From NCBI GenBank assembly GCA_030667725.1, contig DAOUVH010000006.1, positions 1 through 14,556 on the forward strand: 14,556 bases of DNA, read 5' to 3'. Shown here one piece after another: positions 1 to 7,509 of the stretch; position 1 is the stretch's first letter; each line of letters starts with the position of its first letter. The notes beneath the pieces were generated by a model. That model searched no databases, was not told the origin of the DNA, and was given only the letters and a program-made list of their open reading frames with translations. The DNA is from Candidatus Cloacimonadota bacterium. Its GTDB lineage: Bacteria > Cloacimonadota > Cloacimonadia > Cloacimonadales > TCS61. Both the position numbers and the translations under genes were made by a program.

Positions 1-1023
1 ACTCGTTTCTGGCCACTAAGTAGAGAATCAAATCCAAAACAATTTTTGAATATTATTTCAGAAGATTCTATGCTCCAAATGACCGTTAAGCGGCTTCATC
101 CAAAAATTAGGATTGAAGACATTTACATCGTTACAGCAGAATCTCAGGTTGAACTAACCAGAATACATTTACCATGTCTTCCTGAAGAGAATATTATAAT
201 TGAACCCTTTGGCATGAACACTGCACCATGTATAGCTCTCAGTGCCCAATATCTCGCTCGTAAGTACATTAAGAATGAAAAAATGGTAGTTTTGCCGGCC
301 GACCATTTAATTGCTCTCAAAGACGATTTTCTGACTTCTCTGGATGCAGGGGAGATGGCTGCTGATAAGGATAATCTAGTAACCTTTGGAATAAAACCGA
401 ACTATCCTGCTACAGGATATGGCTACATCGAAGCAGGAAAAGAAATGGAAAATGGGATGTTTAACGTGAAACAGTTTAAGGAAAAACCTGATCTGAAAAC
501 TGCTGAACAATTCTTAAGTTCCGGTAATTTCTATTGGAATAGCGGTATGTTCATGTGGAAAATAGAAACTATCCTCGAAGCATACAAAAAGTATCTTCCT
601 AAAGTAGCAGAGGTCTTGGAAAAGATCGATGCTCGATGGAACAAAGACGGACGTCTGGCTGACATATCTTCCGAATATGCCCAAATGCCAAAAATACCGG
701 TTGATATTGGAATTATGGAACAGGCTGAAAAAAGAGTTGTGATTCCCGTGGATTACGGCTGGAGTGATGTTGGCAGCTGGAAAGCGCTTTATGATATCTC
801 CGATACAGATGAAAATAATAATGCAATAAATTGTGAAAATCAAACGATTGACAGTAAAAATAATTATGTAAACTCAAAGAAGTTCGTTGCCCTCATTGGA
901 ATCAATGATCTGGTAGTTGTAGAAAGTGATAATGCATTACTCATTGCAAAAAAAGATCGTAGTGAAGATGTGAAAGCTATCGTAGAAAAATTGAAAAAGG
1001 ATGGAAAAGAAGAATTGTTGTAA
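1..1023 (+). CDS. manC: Mannose-1-phosphate guanylyltransferase, 5'-truncated by window edge
   Basis: This enzyme makes GDP-mannose from mannose-1-phosphate and GTP in the cytoplasm, feeding polysaccharide or glycan synthesis. The frame is open from base 1 and reads TRFWPLSRESNPKQFL, the conserved nucleotide-binding N-terminus of the family just after the usual GGxG loop, so only about ten residues are missing. The TTG at 46 is therefore not the start. Further family motifs follow: NTAPCIALSAQ, VLPADHLIAL, YPATGYGYIEAG, FKEKPD, GNFYWNSGMFMWK, PVDIGIMEQA and DYGWSDVGSWKALYDI. The visible 340 residues end with EDVKAIVEKLKKDGKEELL, the normal end of the short single-domain form, so there is no fused phosphomannose isomerase domain. 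It lies 56 nt upstream of the first secreted-protein gene. A link to glycosylation or surface anchoring of those proteins is only a guess. Confidence 0.95.
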   Translation, partial: TRFWPLSRESNPKQFLNIISEDSMLQMTVKRLHPKIRIEDIYIVTAESQVELTRIHLPCLPEENIIIEPFGMNTAPCIALSAQYLARKYIKNEKMVVLPADHLIALKDDFLTSLDAGEMAADKDNLVTFGIKPNYPATGYGYIEAGKEMENGMFNVKQFKEKPDLKTAEQFLSSGNFYWNSGMFMWKIETILEAYKKYLPKVAEVLEKIDARWNKDGRLADISSEYAQMPKIPVDIGIMEQAEKRVVIPVDYGWSDVGSWKALYDISDTDENNNAINCENQTIDSKNNYVNSKKFVALIGINDLVVVESDNALLIAKKDRSEDVKAIVEKLKKDGKEELL

Positions 1024-1024
1024 A

Positions 1025-1074
1025 ACTTGAGTCAAGTAGACTTTAGCCAGTCTTGACTTAAGTTGTTTTGGAGG
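1025..1074 (+). repeat. Intergenic leader repeat, copy 1: hairpin plus Shine-Dalgarno
   Basis: Right after the manC stop, 1025-1036 (acttgagtcaag) pairs with 1052-1063 (cttgacttaagt): 12 bp with one G-T wobble. Inner act/agt pairing (1040-1042 with 1049-1051) leaves a ttagcc loop. The right half, ttagccagtcttgacttaag, recurs before the next two genes. GGAGG at 1070-1074 sits 5 nt before ATG 1080 and decides that start over the TTG at 1068. No T-run follows the stem, so it is not an obvious intrinsic terminator. Confidence 0.7.
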
Positions 1075-1079
1075 TTATT

Positions 1080-3803
1080 ATGAAAAACCTATTTTGCATT
1101 CTCATCCTGATATTTTGCAATACATTTCTATTTTCTCAAACTACAATCCCTGCAGGAAACGTTTCAGGAACCTGGGATTTAGCCGGGTCACCGTATCTAA
1201 TAGAAGGAGAAATTGAAATTCCAAATGGTGAAACCCTTACAATTGATCCAGGTTGTTTGGTTGAATTTCAGGGACACTACAAACTTAAAGTACAAGGAAG
1301 ATTGTTAGCGGTTGGAACAGAACAGGATTCCATTAAATTCACAGTCGCTGATACAACAGGATTTTATAATTTAACAACAACTGATGGTGGTTGGCGTGGT
1401 TTTATTTTTGATCAAACACCAGCAACTAATGATAGTTCAAAAATAATTCATACAGATATTGAATTTGTAAAGAGTCTTGAATATGGAGCTGGAAGCTATG
1501 TAAATAATTTTGATAAACTTATTATTTCAAATTCGACATTCAAAAATAACTATGCAGATCAAGGTGGAGCATTCAATTTACACAATACTTCGTGTATTAT
1601 CAGGAATAATTTATTTATAAGAAATAAGGCAAGATACGGAGGGGCCTTGTCTTTATTTCAGGCTTCAGCAATGATAATAAATAATGTAATTATCAACAAT
1701 ACCGCAACTATCCATGGTGGCGCTTTGAATATCAGTGGTGAAGCTAATGAGAATGCTTTGATAGTTAATAATACGATTTGTTATAACATATCAAGATTGA
1801 GGGGTGCAGTGCATTTATATGATAATGTGTCATTGATAAATAACATTATTTGGTACAATCAAGGATATCAAGTTACAGGTTATTATAGTATTAATACCTT
1901 ACTATACAATAATATTGAAAATGGCCTTCTAAATTATCCGAATTATTATGAAACAAATCTGGATTTTGATCCATTCTTTGTGGGTGAAAATGATTATCAT
2001 CTTAATCCAATTTCTTCATGTATTAATCGAGGAATTCCTGATACAACAGGTTTAAACTTGATAGGTCTTGATTTTGATGGAAATCCTCGGATATTCGATG
2101 GTGAAAATCCCAGGATTGATATTGGTGCATATGAATATCAAGGAGAACCTATTCTTTTTTATCCTGAATTCACATTTGATGGAAATTTTGGAGAGGTTCC
2201 ATATTCGGTTCAATTTACTGATTTATCAGAAGGTGAAATTAGTAGTTGGGAATGGGATTTTAATAATGATGGAATTATTGATTCTTATGAACAAAATCCT
2301 GAATATACCTATCTTGAAGGAGGAATTTTTTCCGTATCTCTAACGATTAGCAACGGTGTGTATGAATTAACACGGACAAAATATGATATCATCGAAACAG
2401 GTGATACATACTCATTCTATCAAGAAAAATTCAGATTCAATAAAATTAATGTTAATGATGAGTTGTGCAGCCTTCAGCTTTTTGATTTTAATGGGGATGG
2501 ACAGAAAGAGATATATACTTCTTACAAAAATATTAATGAAAGATATTTCAGAATTCTGGGAATAGATATTAATGGTGAAACTATTTTAAACGATATAATT
2601 CAAATAGACAATGAAGATGAAAATCTTGAGAAAGTAAGCCTTATAGAATATAATAATACCGGATTTGTTGTCGCAGTATTAAAGACCACAGAAGTATCCG
2701 GAGGATATCCTTCATATAATGATTATGATATTATAATCAGAGTTCATTCGCTCGTTAATTTACAGATTATCGCTGAAGATATTTCATCCTTTAACGATTA
2801 TAGTGGATGTTATACGAAAAAATTAAAAACATATTCTGATAGTGAATCATTTATCTACGTGGGATTGAGGATTAGCAATGATGACTTTGGGGGTGGAAGT
2901 TCTTTTGATTATACAATTCGTTGTGTTTTCAGTGGTTCAGCATTAATAGATGTAAACCATTTATATCAAATTGGTTCTTTGCTGCATCCTCAAAGCAATT
3001 TAGGAGCTGGTTATTATTATTGGTGGGATGATATGGGAGGTGGTGGTAGCAGTATCTCATTTAAATCATTAGACAATCTTATTACATTTGCTAGTTCAAG
3101 TAATACGTCAGGTTATGGATTAGTATCCCAAAATGATGAGTTTTTTGAATATTATGGTTGTGTAATTTATATTAACGGATATTTGAAATGCTATTCACCG
3201 GATTTTTCTACTCTTCTTTGGCAAACTCAAATGCCCTTTCCTATAGGATTTTGCTCAGCAACAATTACATATGAAAATAACAATCATTACTTACTTTTTT
3301 ATAAGATATCAAATGAAACGTTTAATATCATCAATAGGATGAACGGACAGATCGTTTACACTCAACCTACATCGTTAAATCCCTTTTCAATCAAAAAGAC
3401 TGCTTCCGACGAATTGATACTTTTCGAAAATAATGATGACGAATATATTGTATACACTAATGATCCAAATTACTATACTGGAATTGAAGAACATGAAATT
3501 TCACAAACTTCTCAGAATTATTTGTTGAATAATTACCCTAATCCTTTCAATCCTGAAACTACAATTTCATTCTCTATAGCCGATTCTGGTGATAACGAGC
3601 AGAAAGTATCCATATCAGTTTTCAATATTCGTGGTCAAAAAGTTAAGACGTTGGTCGATAAGGCAATGATGCATGGTAGATATTCTGTAATCTGGAACAG
3701 TAAAGATCAAAATGGTAAACCCATCTCCAGCGGTATTTACTTCTACAAACTAGATGTTGATGGTAAGATCAAGGCAACAAAAAAAATGCTTTTATTGAAA
3801 TAA
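1080..3803 (+). CDS. Secreted beta-helix / PKD / propeller-like protein with C-terminal sorting domain
   Basis: This is a predicted exported surface or extracellular protein of 907 aa; its substrate is unknown. The start is ATG 1080, 5 nt after GGAGG. Residues 1-20 (MKNLFCILILIFCNTFLFSQ) are a signal peptide. About 20-355 look like a right-handed parallel beta-helix, with Asn-rich rungs (ISNSTFKNN, IIRNNLFIRN, IINNVIINNTA, LIVNNTICYN) and a closing DPFF...YHL...CINRG...IDIGAYEYQ stretch as in choice-of-anchor/polymorphic outer-membrane-like proteins. About 357-438 form a PKD domain (VQFTDLSEG...WEWDFNNDG...YTYLEGG). About 445-815 are propeller-like and paralogous to the next gene product. The last ~90 residues are the sorting domain (NNYPNPFNPETTISF, GQKVKTL, SSGIYFYKL, KKMLLLK). 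Export to the periplasm by Sec and then by a type IX-like route is inferred from this domain. No catalytic residues can be assigned. Confidence 0.9.
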   Translation: MKNLFCILILIFCNTFLFSQTTIPAGNVSGTWDLAGSPYLIEGEIEIPNGETLTIDPGCLVEFQGHYKLKVQGRLLAVGTEQDSIKFTVADTTGFYNLTTTDGGWRGFIFDQTPATNDSSKIIHTDIEFVKSLEYGAGSYVNNFDKLIISNSTFKNNYADQGGAFNLHNTSCIIRNNLFIRNKARYGGALSLFQASAMIINNVIINNTATIHGGALNISGEANENALIVNNTICYNISRLRGAVHLYDNVSLINNIIWYNQGYQVTGYYSINTLLYNNIENGLLNYPNYYETNLDFDPFFVGENDYHLNPISSCINRGIPDTTGLNLIGLDFDGNPRIFDGENPRIDIGAYEYQGEPILFYPEFTFDGNFGEVPYSVQFTDLSEGEISSWEWDFNNDGIIDSYEQNPEYTYLEGGIFSVSLTISNGVYELTRTKYDIIETGDTYSFYQEKFRFNKINVNDELCSLQLFDFNGDGQKEIYTSYKNINERYFRILGIDINGETILNDIIQIDNEDENLEKVSLIEYNNTGFVVAVLKTTEVSGGYPSYNDYDIIIRVHSLVNLQIIAEDISSFNDYSGCYTKKLKTYSDSESFIYVGLRISNDDFGGGSSFDYTIRCVFSGSALIDVNHLYQIGSLLHPQSNLGAGYYYWWDDMGGGGSSISFKSLDNLITFASSSNTSGYGLVSQNDEFFEYYGCVIYINGYLKCYSPDFSTLLWQTQMPFPIGFCSATITYENNNHYLLFYKISNETFNIINRMNGQIVYTQPTSLNPFSIKKTASDELILFENNDDEYIVYTNDPNYYTGIEEHEISQTSQNYLLNNYPNPFNPETTISFSIADSGDNEQKVSISVFNIRGQKVKTLVDKAMMHGRYSVIWNSKDQNGKPISSGIYFYKLDVDGKIKATKKMLLLK

Positions 3804-3807
3804 TATA

Positions 3808-3860
3808 AAGCTTAAGTTAAACAAGCATTAGCCAGTCTTGACTTAAGTTGTTTGGGGAGG
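3808..3860 (+). repeat. Intergenic leader repeat, copy 2: hairpin plus Shine-Dalgarno
   Basis: The block ttagccagtcttgacttaag seen upstream of the previous gene recurs at 3828-3847. It can fold again, although its left arm has diverged: cttaagt (3811-3817) with acttaag (3841-3847), and caag (3822-3825) with cttg (3837-3840), leaving a 4-nt bulge and an 11-nt loop. GGGGAGG at 3854-3860 lies 5 nt before ATG 3866 and rules out the in-frame TTG at 3848. Confidence 0.65.
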
Positions 3861-3865
3861 TTATT

Positions 3866-5407
3866 ATGAAAAACCTAATTTGCATTCTCATCCTTATTTT
3901 TTGCAGCGCATTTCTTTTTTCACAAGTTAATTTCGAACTTGATTTCAGTTTTGAAAAGATTGATCCAAATGATGAACTTATAAATCTGCAATTATTTGAT
4001 TACAATGATGATGGGATTGAGGAGATTGTAGTCGATTTCTGGAATGAGAACTTATATGAAATGCGAGTAGTTGTTTATTTGGATAGTGGCAGTATGTTAG
4101 ATGACTTCACAAAGATCATTCCGTATGATCATATACATGGAAAATCAAGCATTTTCAAAAGTGATGATCTGGAAAACTATATACTGATCACCGAACATAA
4201 TACGGAGCTCCCAATTATGTATTTAAATGTTTATAATATTGCAACAAACGAATTGATTGAATCCTATAATTTTGAAGAAAATGATGAATATCGATTTGAT
4301 GGGATAAAATCAATATTGAAAACTTCAATAACTGACACAAATTATTTTTTTGTAGGTGCTTTTGCAGGATATTGGATGACTTGGGAAAATTTCCATACTT
4401 ACATTTACAAATTTAGTTTTGAAAATAATCTAATCAGTTATGCAGGAAAAATACAAGATTGTGGTCTAGAACAAATCAAATATGGAGAAGATTATATTTT
4501 TACTTCCGGTAGGCATGTAGAAGCTGGTGGTATGGCCTGGACATATGTTGACTCGGAATATTATTTCAAAAAAATCACCAATGAAATCAGTAGCTCTATA
4601 ATTGATTTATACGAATGCAGTGGCTCATTTGTTTATACAAATCCAATGACCTTTAATCATTATCCTTCGAATTTTATAATTCTGAGCAAAAACAATACTA
4701 CTACTGCTATTCATGTTATTCATTTTTTAAGTACAGACACAGTTAACGGGGTATCAACAAATTTTGTTGCTTTCAATTCTGATAGTTGTGAACAAATCTG
4801 GAACAATACAGATAGTTACATAGGCTGCGGCAGAATAAGTTCTTCTAGTATAATAAGTGTTAATGAAGAGGACCACTATATTATGTATTTCAGAAATTAT
4901 AATATCGAAATTAAAGATATATTAAATGGACAAATCATCCATTATCAAAATTCATCAATTTCACCAGTCACAATTAAACGTAAATTTGATGGAGAGCTTC
5001 TCTTCTTTGTTGAGCAGGAAGATGAAACGGGTTATGATGTTTACGTCCTAGATGGAGAAATTCAGGTTTCTGCAGACAATAACGAATTACCATTGGCGAA
5101 TTACGAATTACAAAATCATCCAAACCCCTTCAACCCTACAACAACGATTTCTTTTAATTTAACCACACAGAGTACTGAAAACATAGAACTTGTAATCTAC
5201 AATCTGAAAGGTCAAAAAGTTAAAATATTTTACCCGAGCTTGTGTCATCCTGAGCTTGTCGAAGGACGAGGGAGAATTAATCAATACTCCATAATCTGGC
5301 TTGGCACTGATCAAAATGATAACCCAGTCAGCTCAGGGATCTACTTCTACCAACTGAAAGTAGATGGAGAAGCAGGGCAGACCAAGAAAATGCTTTTATT
5401 AAAATAA
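3866..5407 (+). CDS. Secreted propeller-like protein with C-terminal sorting domain
   Basis: This is a predicted exported protein of 513 aa, shorter paralogue of the gene before it. Residues 1-20 (MKNLICILILIFCSAFLFSQ) are a signal peptide nearly identical to that of its neighbour at DNA level (52 of 60 bases match by hand count). The mature part starts directly with the domain that occurs only after residue ~445 of the neighbour. Compare DPNDELINLQLFDYNDDGIEEI here with NVNDELCSLQLFDFNGDGQKEI there; both carry a D-x-N-x-D-G loop that resembles FG-GAP/VCBS-type calcium sites. Later blocks also match (ILNGQIIHYQ with RMNGQIVYTQ). Residues ~408-513 are the sorting domain (NHPNPFNPTTTISF...KKMLLLK). 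That domain contains an inserted segment, CHPELVEGRG, encoded by an intergenic-type repeat. A seven-bladed propeller fold is inferred, and no function can be named. Confidence 0.88.
   Translation: MKNLICILILIFCSAFLFSQVNFELDFSFEKIDPNDELINLQLFDYNDDGIEEIVVDFWNENLYEMRVVVYLDSGSMLDDFTKIIPYDHIHGKSSIFKSDDLENYILITEHNTELPIMYLNVYNIATNELIESYNFEENDEYRFDGIKSILKTSITDTNYFFVGAFAGYWMTWENFHTYIYKFSFENNLISYAGKIQDCGLEQIKYGEDYIFTSGRHVEAGGMAWTYVDSEYYFKKITNEISSSIIDLYECSGSFVYTNPMTFNHYPSNFIILSKNNTTTAIHVIHFLSTDTVNGVSTNFVAFNSDSCEQIWNNTDSYIGCGRISSSSIISVNEEDHYIMYFRNYNIEIKDILNGQIIHYQNSSISPVTIKRKFDGELLFFVEQEDETGYDVYVLDGEIQVSADNNELPLANYELQNHPNPFNPTTTISFNLTTQSTENIELVIYNLKGQKVKIFYPSLCHPELVEGRGRINQYSIIWLGTDQNDNPVSSGIYFYQLKVDGEAGQTKKMLLLK
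5244..5267. repeat. Interspersed repeat (gtcatcctgagcttgtcgaaggac type) inside a CDS
   Basis: The sequence gtcatcctgagcttgtcgaag plus gac is read in frame as CHPELVEG within the sorting domain. From memory, near-identical 24-mers are widespread as intergenic repeats in unrelated bacterial genomes; this was not searched here. The ends tcct/agga can pair, giving a weak imperfect hairpin. The loop between GQKVK and the following W is 9 residues longer here than in the copies without the repeat. Confidence 0.75.
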
Positions 5408-5411
5408 TAAA

Positions 5412-5461
5412 AACTTTAGTTAAATTGGCGTTAGCCAATCTTGACCTAAGTTATTTTGGAG
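5412..5461 (+). repeat. Intergenic leader repeat, copy 3: hairpin plus Shine-Dalgarno
   Basis: This is the diverged third copy: ttagccaatcttgacctaag at 5431-5450 aligns with the leaders before the two upstream genes. Here attggc (5424-5429) pairs perfectly with gccaat (5434-5439) around a gtta loop. An outer aactttag/ctaagtt pairing (5412-5419 with 5446-5452) holds with one bulge. The paired arms differ from copies 1 and 2, but a hairpin before the ribosome site is kept. GGAG at 5458-5461 lies 6 nt before ATG 5468 and rules out the TTG at 5456. Confidence 0.55.
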
Positions 5462-5467
5462 ATAATA

Positions 5468-7162
5468 ATGAAAAAAATAATTTTTACATTCCTTCTGCTT
5501 GTTATCTCTTTTTCTCTCTTTTCACAATCTAAAGAAATTTGGGATCTGCATTTTCAAGTTGATGTAACAACTCCATCTGGTTTTGCCAGTCCAAGTGGTG
5601 TGGAAACAGACGGGGAACATTTCTATGTTTCCAATTCTTTTGATAACCAAATTGCCAAATTTGATTTGAATGGAACCTGGATTGAAAATTTTAACATTCC
5701 AAATATTCCTTTTGGTTTGAATGACTTAACTACGGATGGTGAGTATTTCTATAGTGGCAGCGGATCGATCAACACGATCTTCCAGATGGATTTTAGTTCG
5801 CAGTCTATTGTAGGAAGTATTACATCTCCGATTAGTGTTGATGCAATTGCCTATGATCCAGATCAAGATGCTTTCTGGGTTTCGAACTGGCAAGCGGATG
5901 TGCTTATGCTGATCGATCGCAACGGAGTTCTGCTGAATCAACTGGTTTTTACAGATGACGCAAAAGGATTAACACATGATTCATACAGCACGGGAGAGCC
6001 GTTTTTGTGGGCTTATACGGGAGTTTACACAGGCGGAGAGGGAATCGTGACACAATATCAATTACCCGGTTTTTTGCCAACCGGATTATCTCACAATGTT
6101 ACGGACGACTTTCCCGGCACCCATGCCGGAGGTTTATTCTGCTCCAGTGAAATTATTCCCGATGTTATTATTTTGAGTGGAATTGCCAAAGGAACAACAA
6201 GTTATTTGTTTGGTTATGAAATCTCTGCAACTGGATATGCTCCCGGTCCTCCTACAGATTTTACTTTAACCGCTGATTCTTCAGGTGCTTTGGAAGTATT
6301 GATTAGCTGGGTAAACCCGATAATTGATGTAACCGGCAATCCGCTTTCAGAACTGGATGAAATCCGATTGTTTAGAGACGAAGAATTGATTTATACTGAT
6401 CCTTCTCCAGTGATTGGTGAATCTGTAACCTATAACGATGTAAGTATCCCGGCATCAGGCAATTCTGAATATTTGCTGGTAGCGATAAATAGTTACGGTA
6501 GCAGTTTGGTTTCCGGCACTGTCTGGATTGGGCCGGATGTACCAGATTCTGTCAGTAACTTTTACGGTGAACAAACAGCTCCAAATCAGCTTTCAATAAC
6601 ACTCACCTGGGAAAATCCAACACAGGGATTGCATGGCGGCCCTTTTATCGACCCGATTTTGGGATATTATCTGGAAGATAATTCGGGAACGGTCTATGAG
6701 CTTTTAGGATACATGGAGCAGTTTATAATTAATGTGATAATTCCCGGAACTTACTATTTCATGATCACGCCCTATAATTCTGTCGGTGTTGGTGGAACTG
6801 CAACATCAAACGATATAATTGTAGAGTTTACCGATGTAAATTATAACCTGATTTCAAAAACAGAAAATAAACTTTCCAATCACCCCAATCCATTTAATCC
6901 ATTCACTACGATTTCTTTTAATGTAACCACGGAGAGCATTGAGAACACGGAGCTTTTAATCTATAATATAAAGGGTCAGAAAATTAAAACTTTGCCTGTC
7001 ATCCTGAGCGGAGTCGAAGGACAAAGGCAACGCAATCTATATTCCGTAACATGGAAAGGGGTAGACCAAAATAACAATTCTGTAAGTTCAGGTATTTACT
7101 TCTACCAATTAAAAATTGATGGAGAAGTGAAGCAAACTAAGAAGATGCTCTTACTGAAATGA
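5468..7162 (+). CDS. Secreted NHL-like propeller / two Fn3-like domains / sorting domain
   Basis: This is a predicted exported protein of 564 aa. Residues 1-20 (MKKIIFTFLLLVISFSLFSQ) are a signal peptide. About 24-255 resemble an NHL/SMP-30-like beta-propeller, with repeated strand patterns such as SGVETDGEHFYVSNSFDNQIAKFD, LTTDGEYFYSGSGSINTIFQMD and IAYDPDQDAFWVSNWQADVLMLID split across consecutive blades. About 257-358 and 359-455 are two Fn3-like beta-sandwiches (PTDFTLTAD...ISWVNP and VSNFYGEQ...LTWENP). The last ~100 residues are the sorting domain (NHPNPFNPFTTISF...KKMLLLK). Its inter-strand loop contains LSGVEGQ, encoded by the same repeat type as in the upstream gene. The TGA stop overlaps the next start (ATGA, 7159-7162), which couples it to a cytosolic protein. 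The domain types are typical of surface adhesins or binding modules; the real ligand is unknown. Confidence 0.88.
   Translation: MKKIIFTFLLLVISFSLFSQSKEIWDLHFQVDVTTPSGFASPSGVETDGEHFYVSNSFDNQIAKFDLNGTWIENFNIPNIPFGLNDLTTDGEYFYSGSGSINTIFQMDFSSQSIVGSITSPISVDAIAYDPDQDAFWVSNWQADVLMLIDRNGVLLNQLVFTDDAKGLTHDSYSTGEPFLWAYTGVYTGGEGIVTQYQLPGFLPTGLSHNVTDDFPGTHAGGLFCSSEIIPDVIILSGIAKGTTSYLFGYEISATGYAPGPPTDFTLTADSSGALEVLISWVNPIIDVTGNPLSELDEIRLFRDEELIYTDPSPVIGESVTYNDVSIPASGNSEYLLVAINSYGSSLVSGTVWIGPDVPDSVSNFYGEQTAPNQLSITLTWENPTQGLHGGPFIDPILGYYLEDNSGTVYELLGYMEQFIINVIIPGTYYFMITPYNSVGVGGTATSNDIIVEFTDVNYNLISKTENKLSNHPNPFNPFTTISFNVTTESIENTELLIYNIKGQKIKTLPVILSGVEGQRQRNLYSVTWKGVDQNNNSVSSGIYFYQLKIDGEVKQTKKMLLLK
6998..7022. 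repeat. Interspersed repeat (gtcatcctgagcggagtcgaaggac variant) inside a CDS
   Basis: This is a second variant of the repeat found 1.75 kb upstream, differing in the centre (cggagtc instead of cttgtc) and one base longer. The 5' half is read in another frame (VILSG instead of CHPEL), while the 3' half gives VEG in both. It lies at the equivalent position of the sorting domain, between the GQKIKTL strand and the YSVTW strand, and lengthens that loop by about 6 residues. Confidence 0.75.
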
Positions 7163-7509
7163 AACTGGCAGTAATCGGAACTAAGAAATTTACGGACTTC
7201 AAATTTCTCTCAACAACTCTGAAACAAATCTCAAATATTGAGATGATCATCAGTGGTGGTGCACCCGGAACCGATGCTCTTGCCATACAATTTGCAATTC
7301 AAAACCAAATAAAATTCCTGGAATTTCCACCTGACTATAAAAAATTTGGTGACAAGGCAAAGCACATTCGTGATAAATTGATCGTTGAAGAATGTGATGA
7401 GCTAATTGCTTTTTGGGATGGTAAATGTGAAGGAACAGAGTACACAATGGATTATGCAAAGCAGCTTGGAAAACCGGTTAAAACAATTCAGGTAATAGTT
7501 AATAAATGA
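7159..7509 (+). CDS. SLOG-superfamily protein (DUF2493/YspA-like)
   Basis: This is a small cytosolic protein of 116 aa with a Rossmann-like SLOG fold, a family thought to bind or process nucleotides or nucleotide-derived ligands; no reaction is established for this branch. The visible features are the N-terminal strand MKLAVIGTKKFTD, a glycine-rich phosphate-binding loop at 32-42 (SGGAPGTDALA), and the second family motif at 79-107 (CDELIAFWDG...EGTEYTMDYAKQLGKPV). Length and start fit the short DUF2493 form. There is no signal peptide. Its ATG overlaps the stop of the secreted-protein gene and its own TGA overlaps the next ATG (7506-7509). The upstream ribosome site is weak, so translational coupling is likely. 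The neighbouring hydrolase may be a functional partner; that is inference. Confidence 0.85.
   Translation: MKLAVIGTKKFTDFKFLSTTLKQISNIEMIISGGAPGTDALAIQFAIQNQIKFLEFPPDYKKFGDKAKHIRDKLIVEECDELIAFWDGKCEGTEYTMDYAKQLGKPVKTIQVIVNK

Noticed and set aside
771..785. Second GG-N10-GC match (sigma54-like)
   Set aside because: It is inside the guanylyltransferase coding region, lacks the TTGC half, and no gene starts downstream of it.
46..1023. TTG at 46 as start of the guanylyltransferase
   Set aside because: The frame is open back to base 1 and encodes the conserved TRFWPLSRE...NPKQFL segment, so the gene begins outside the window.
1025..1063. Leader hairpin as an intrinsic terminator of manC
   Set aside because: No T-tract follows and the structure runs straight into a ribosome site; the element recurs between genes that look cotranscribed.
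1068..1079. In-frame TTG starts at 1068, 3848 and 5456
   Set aside because: They lie within or before the Shine-Dalgarno sequences; ATG at 1080, 3866 and 5468 have correct spacing and begin clean signal peptides.
1053..1081. Sigma70-like TTGACT-N17-TATTAT, with similar pairs before the next two genes
   Set aside because: The -10 hexamer is the ribosome-site/start-codon junction, so transcription would start inside the coding region. It is likely a by-product of the repeated leader.
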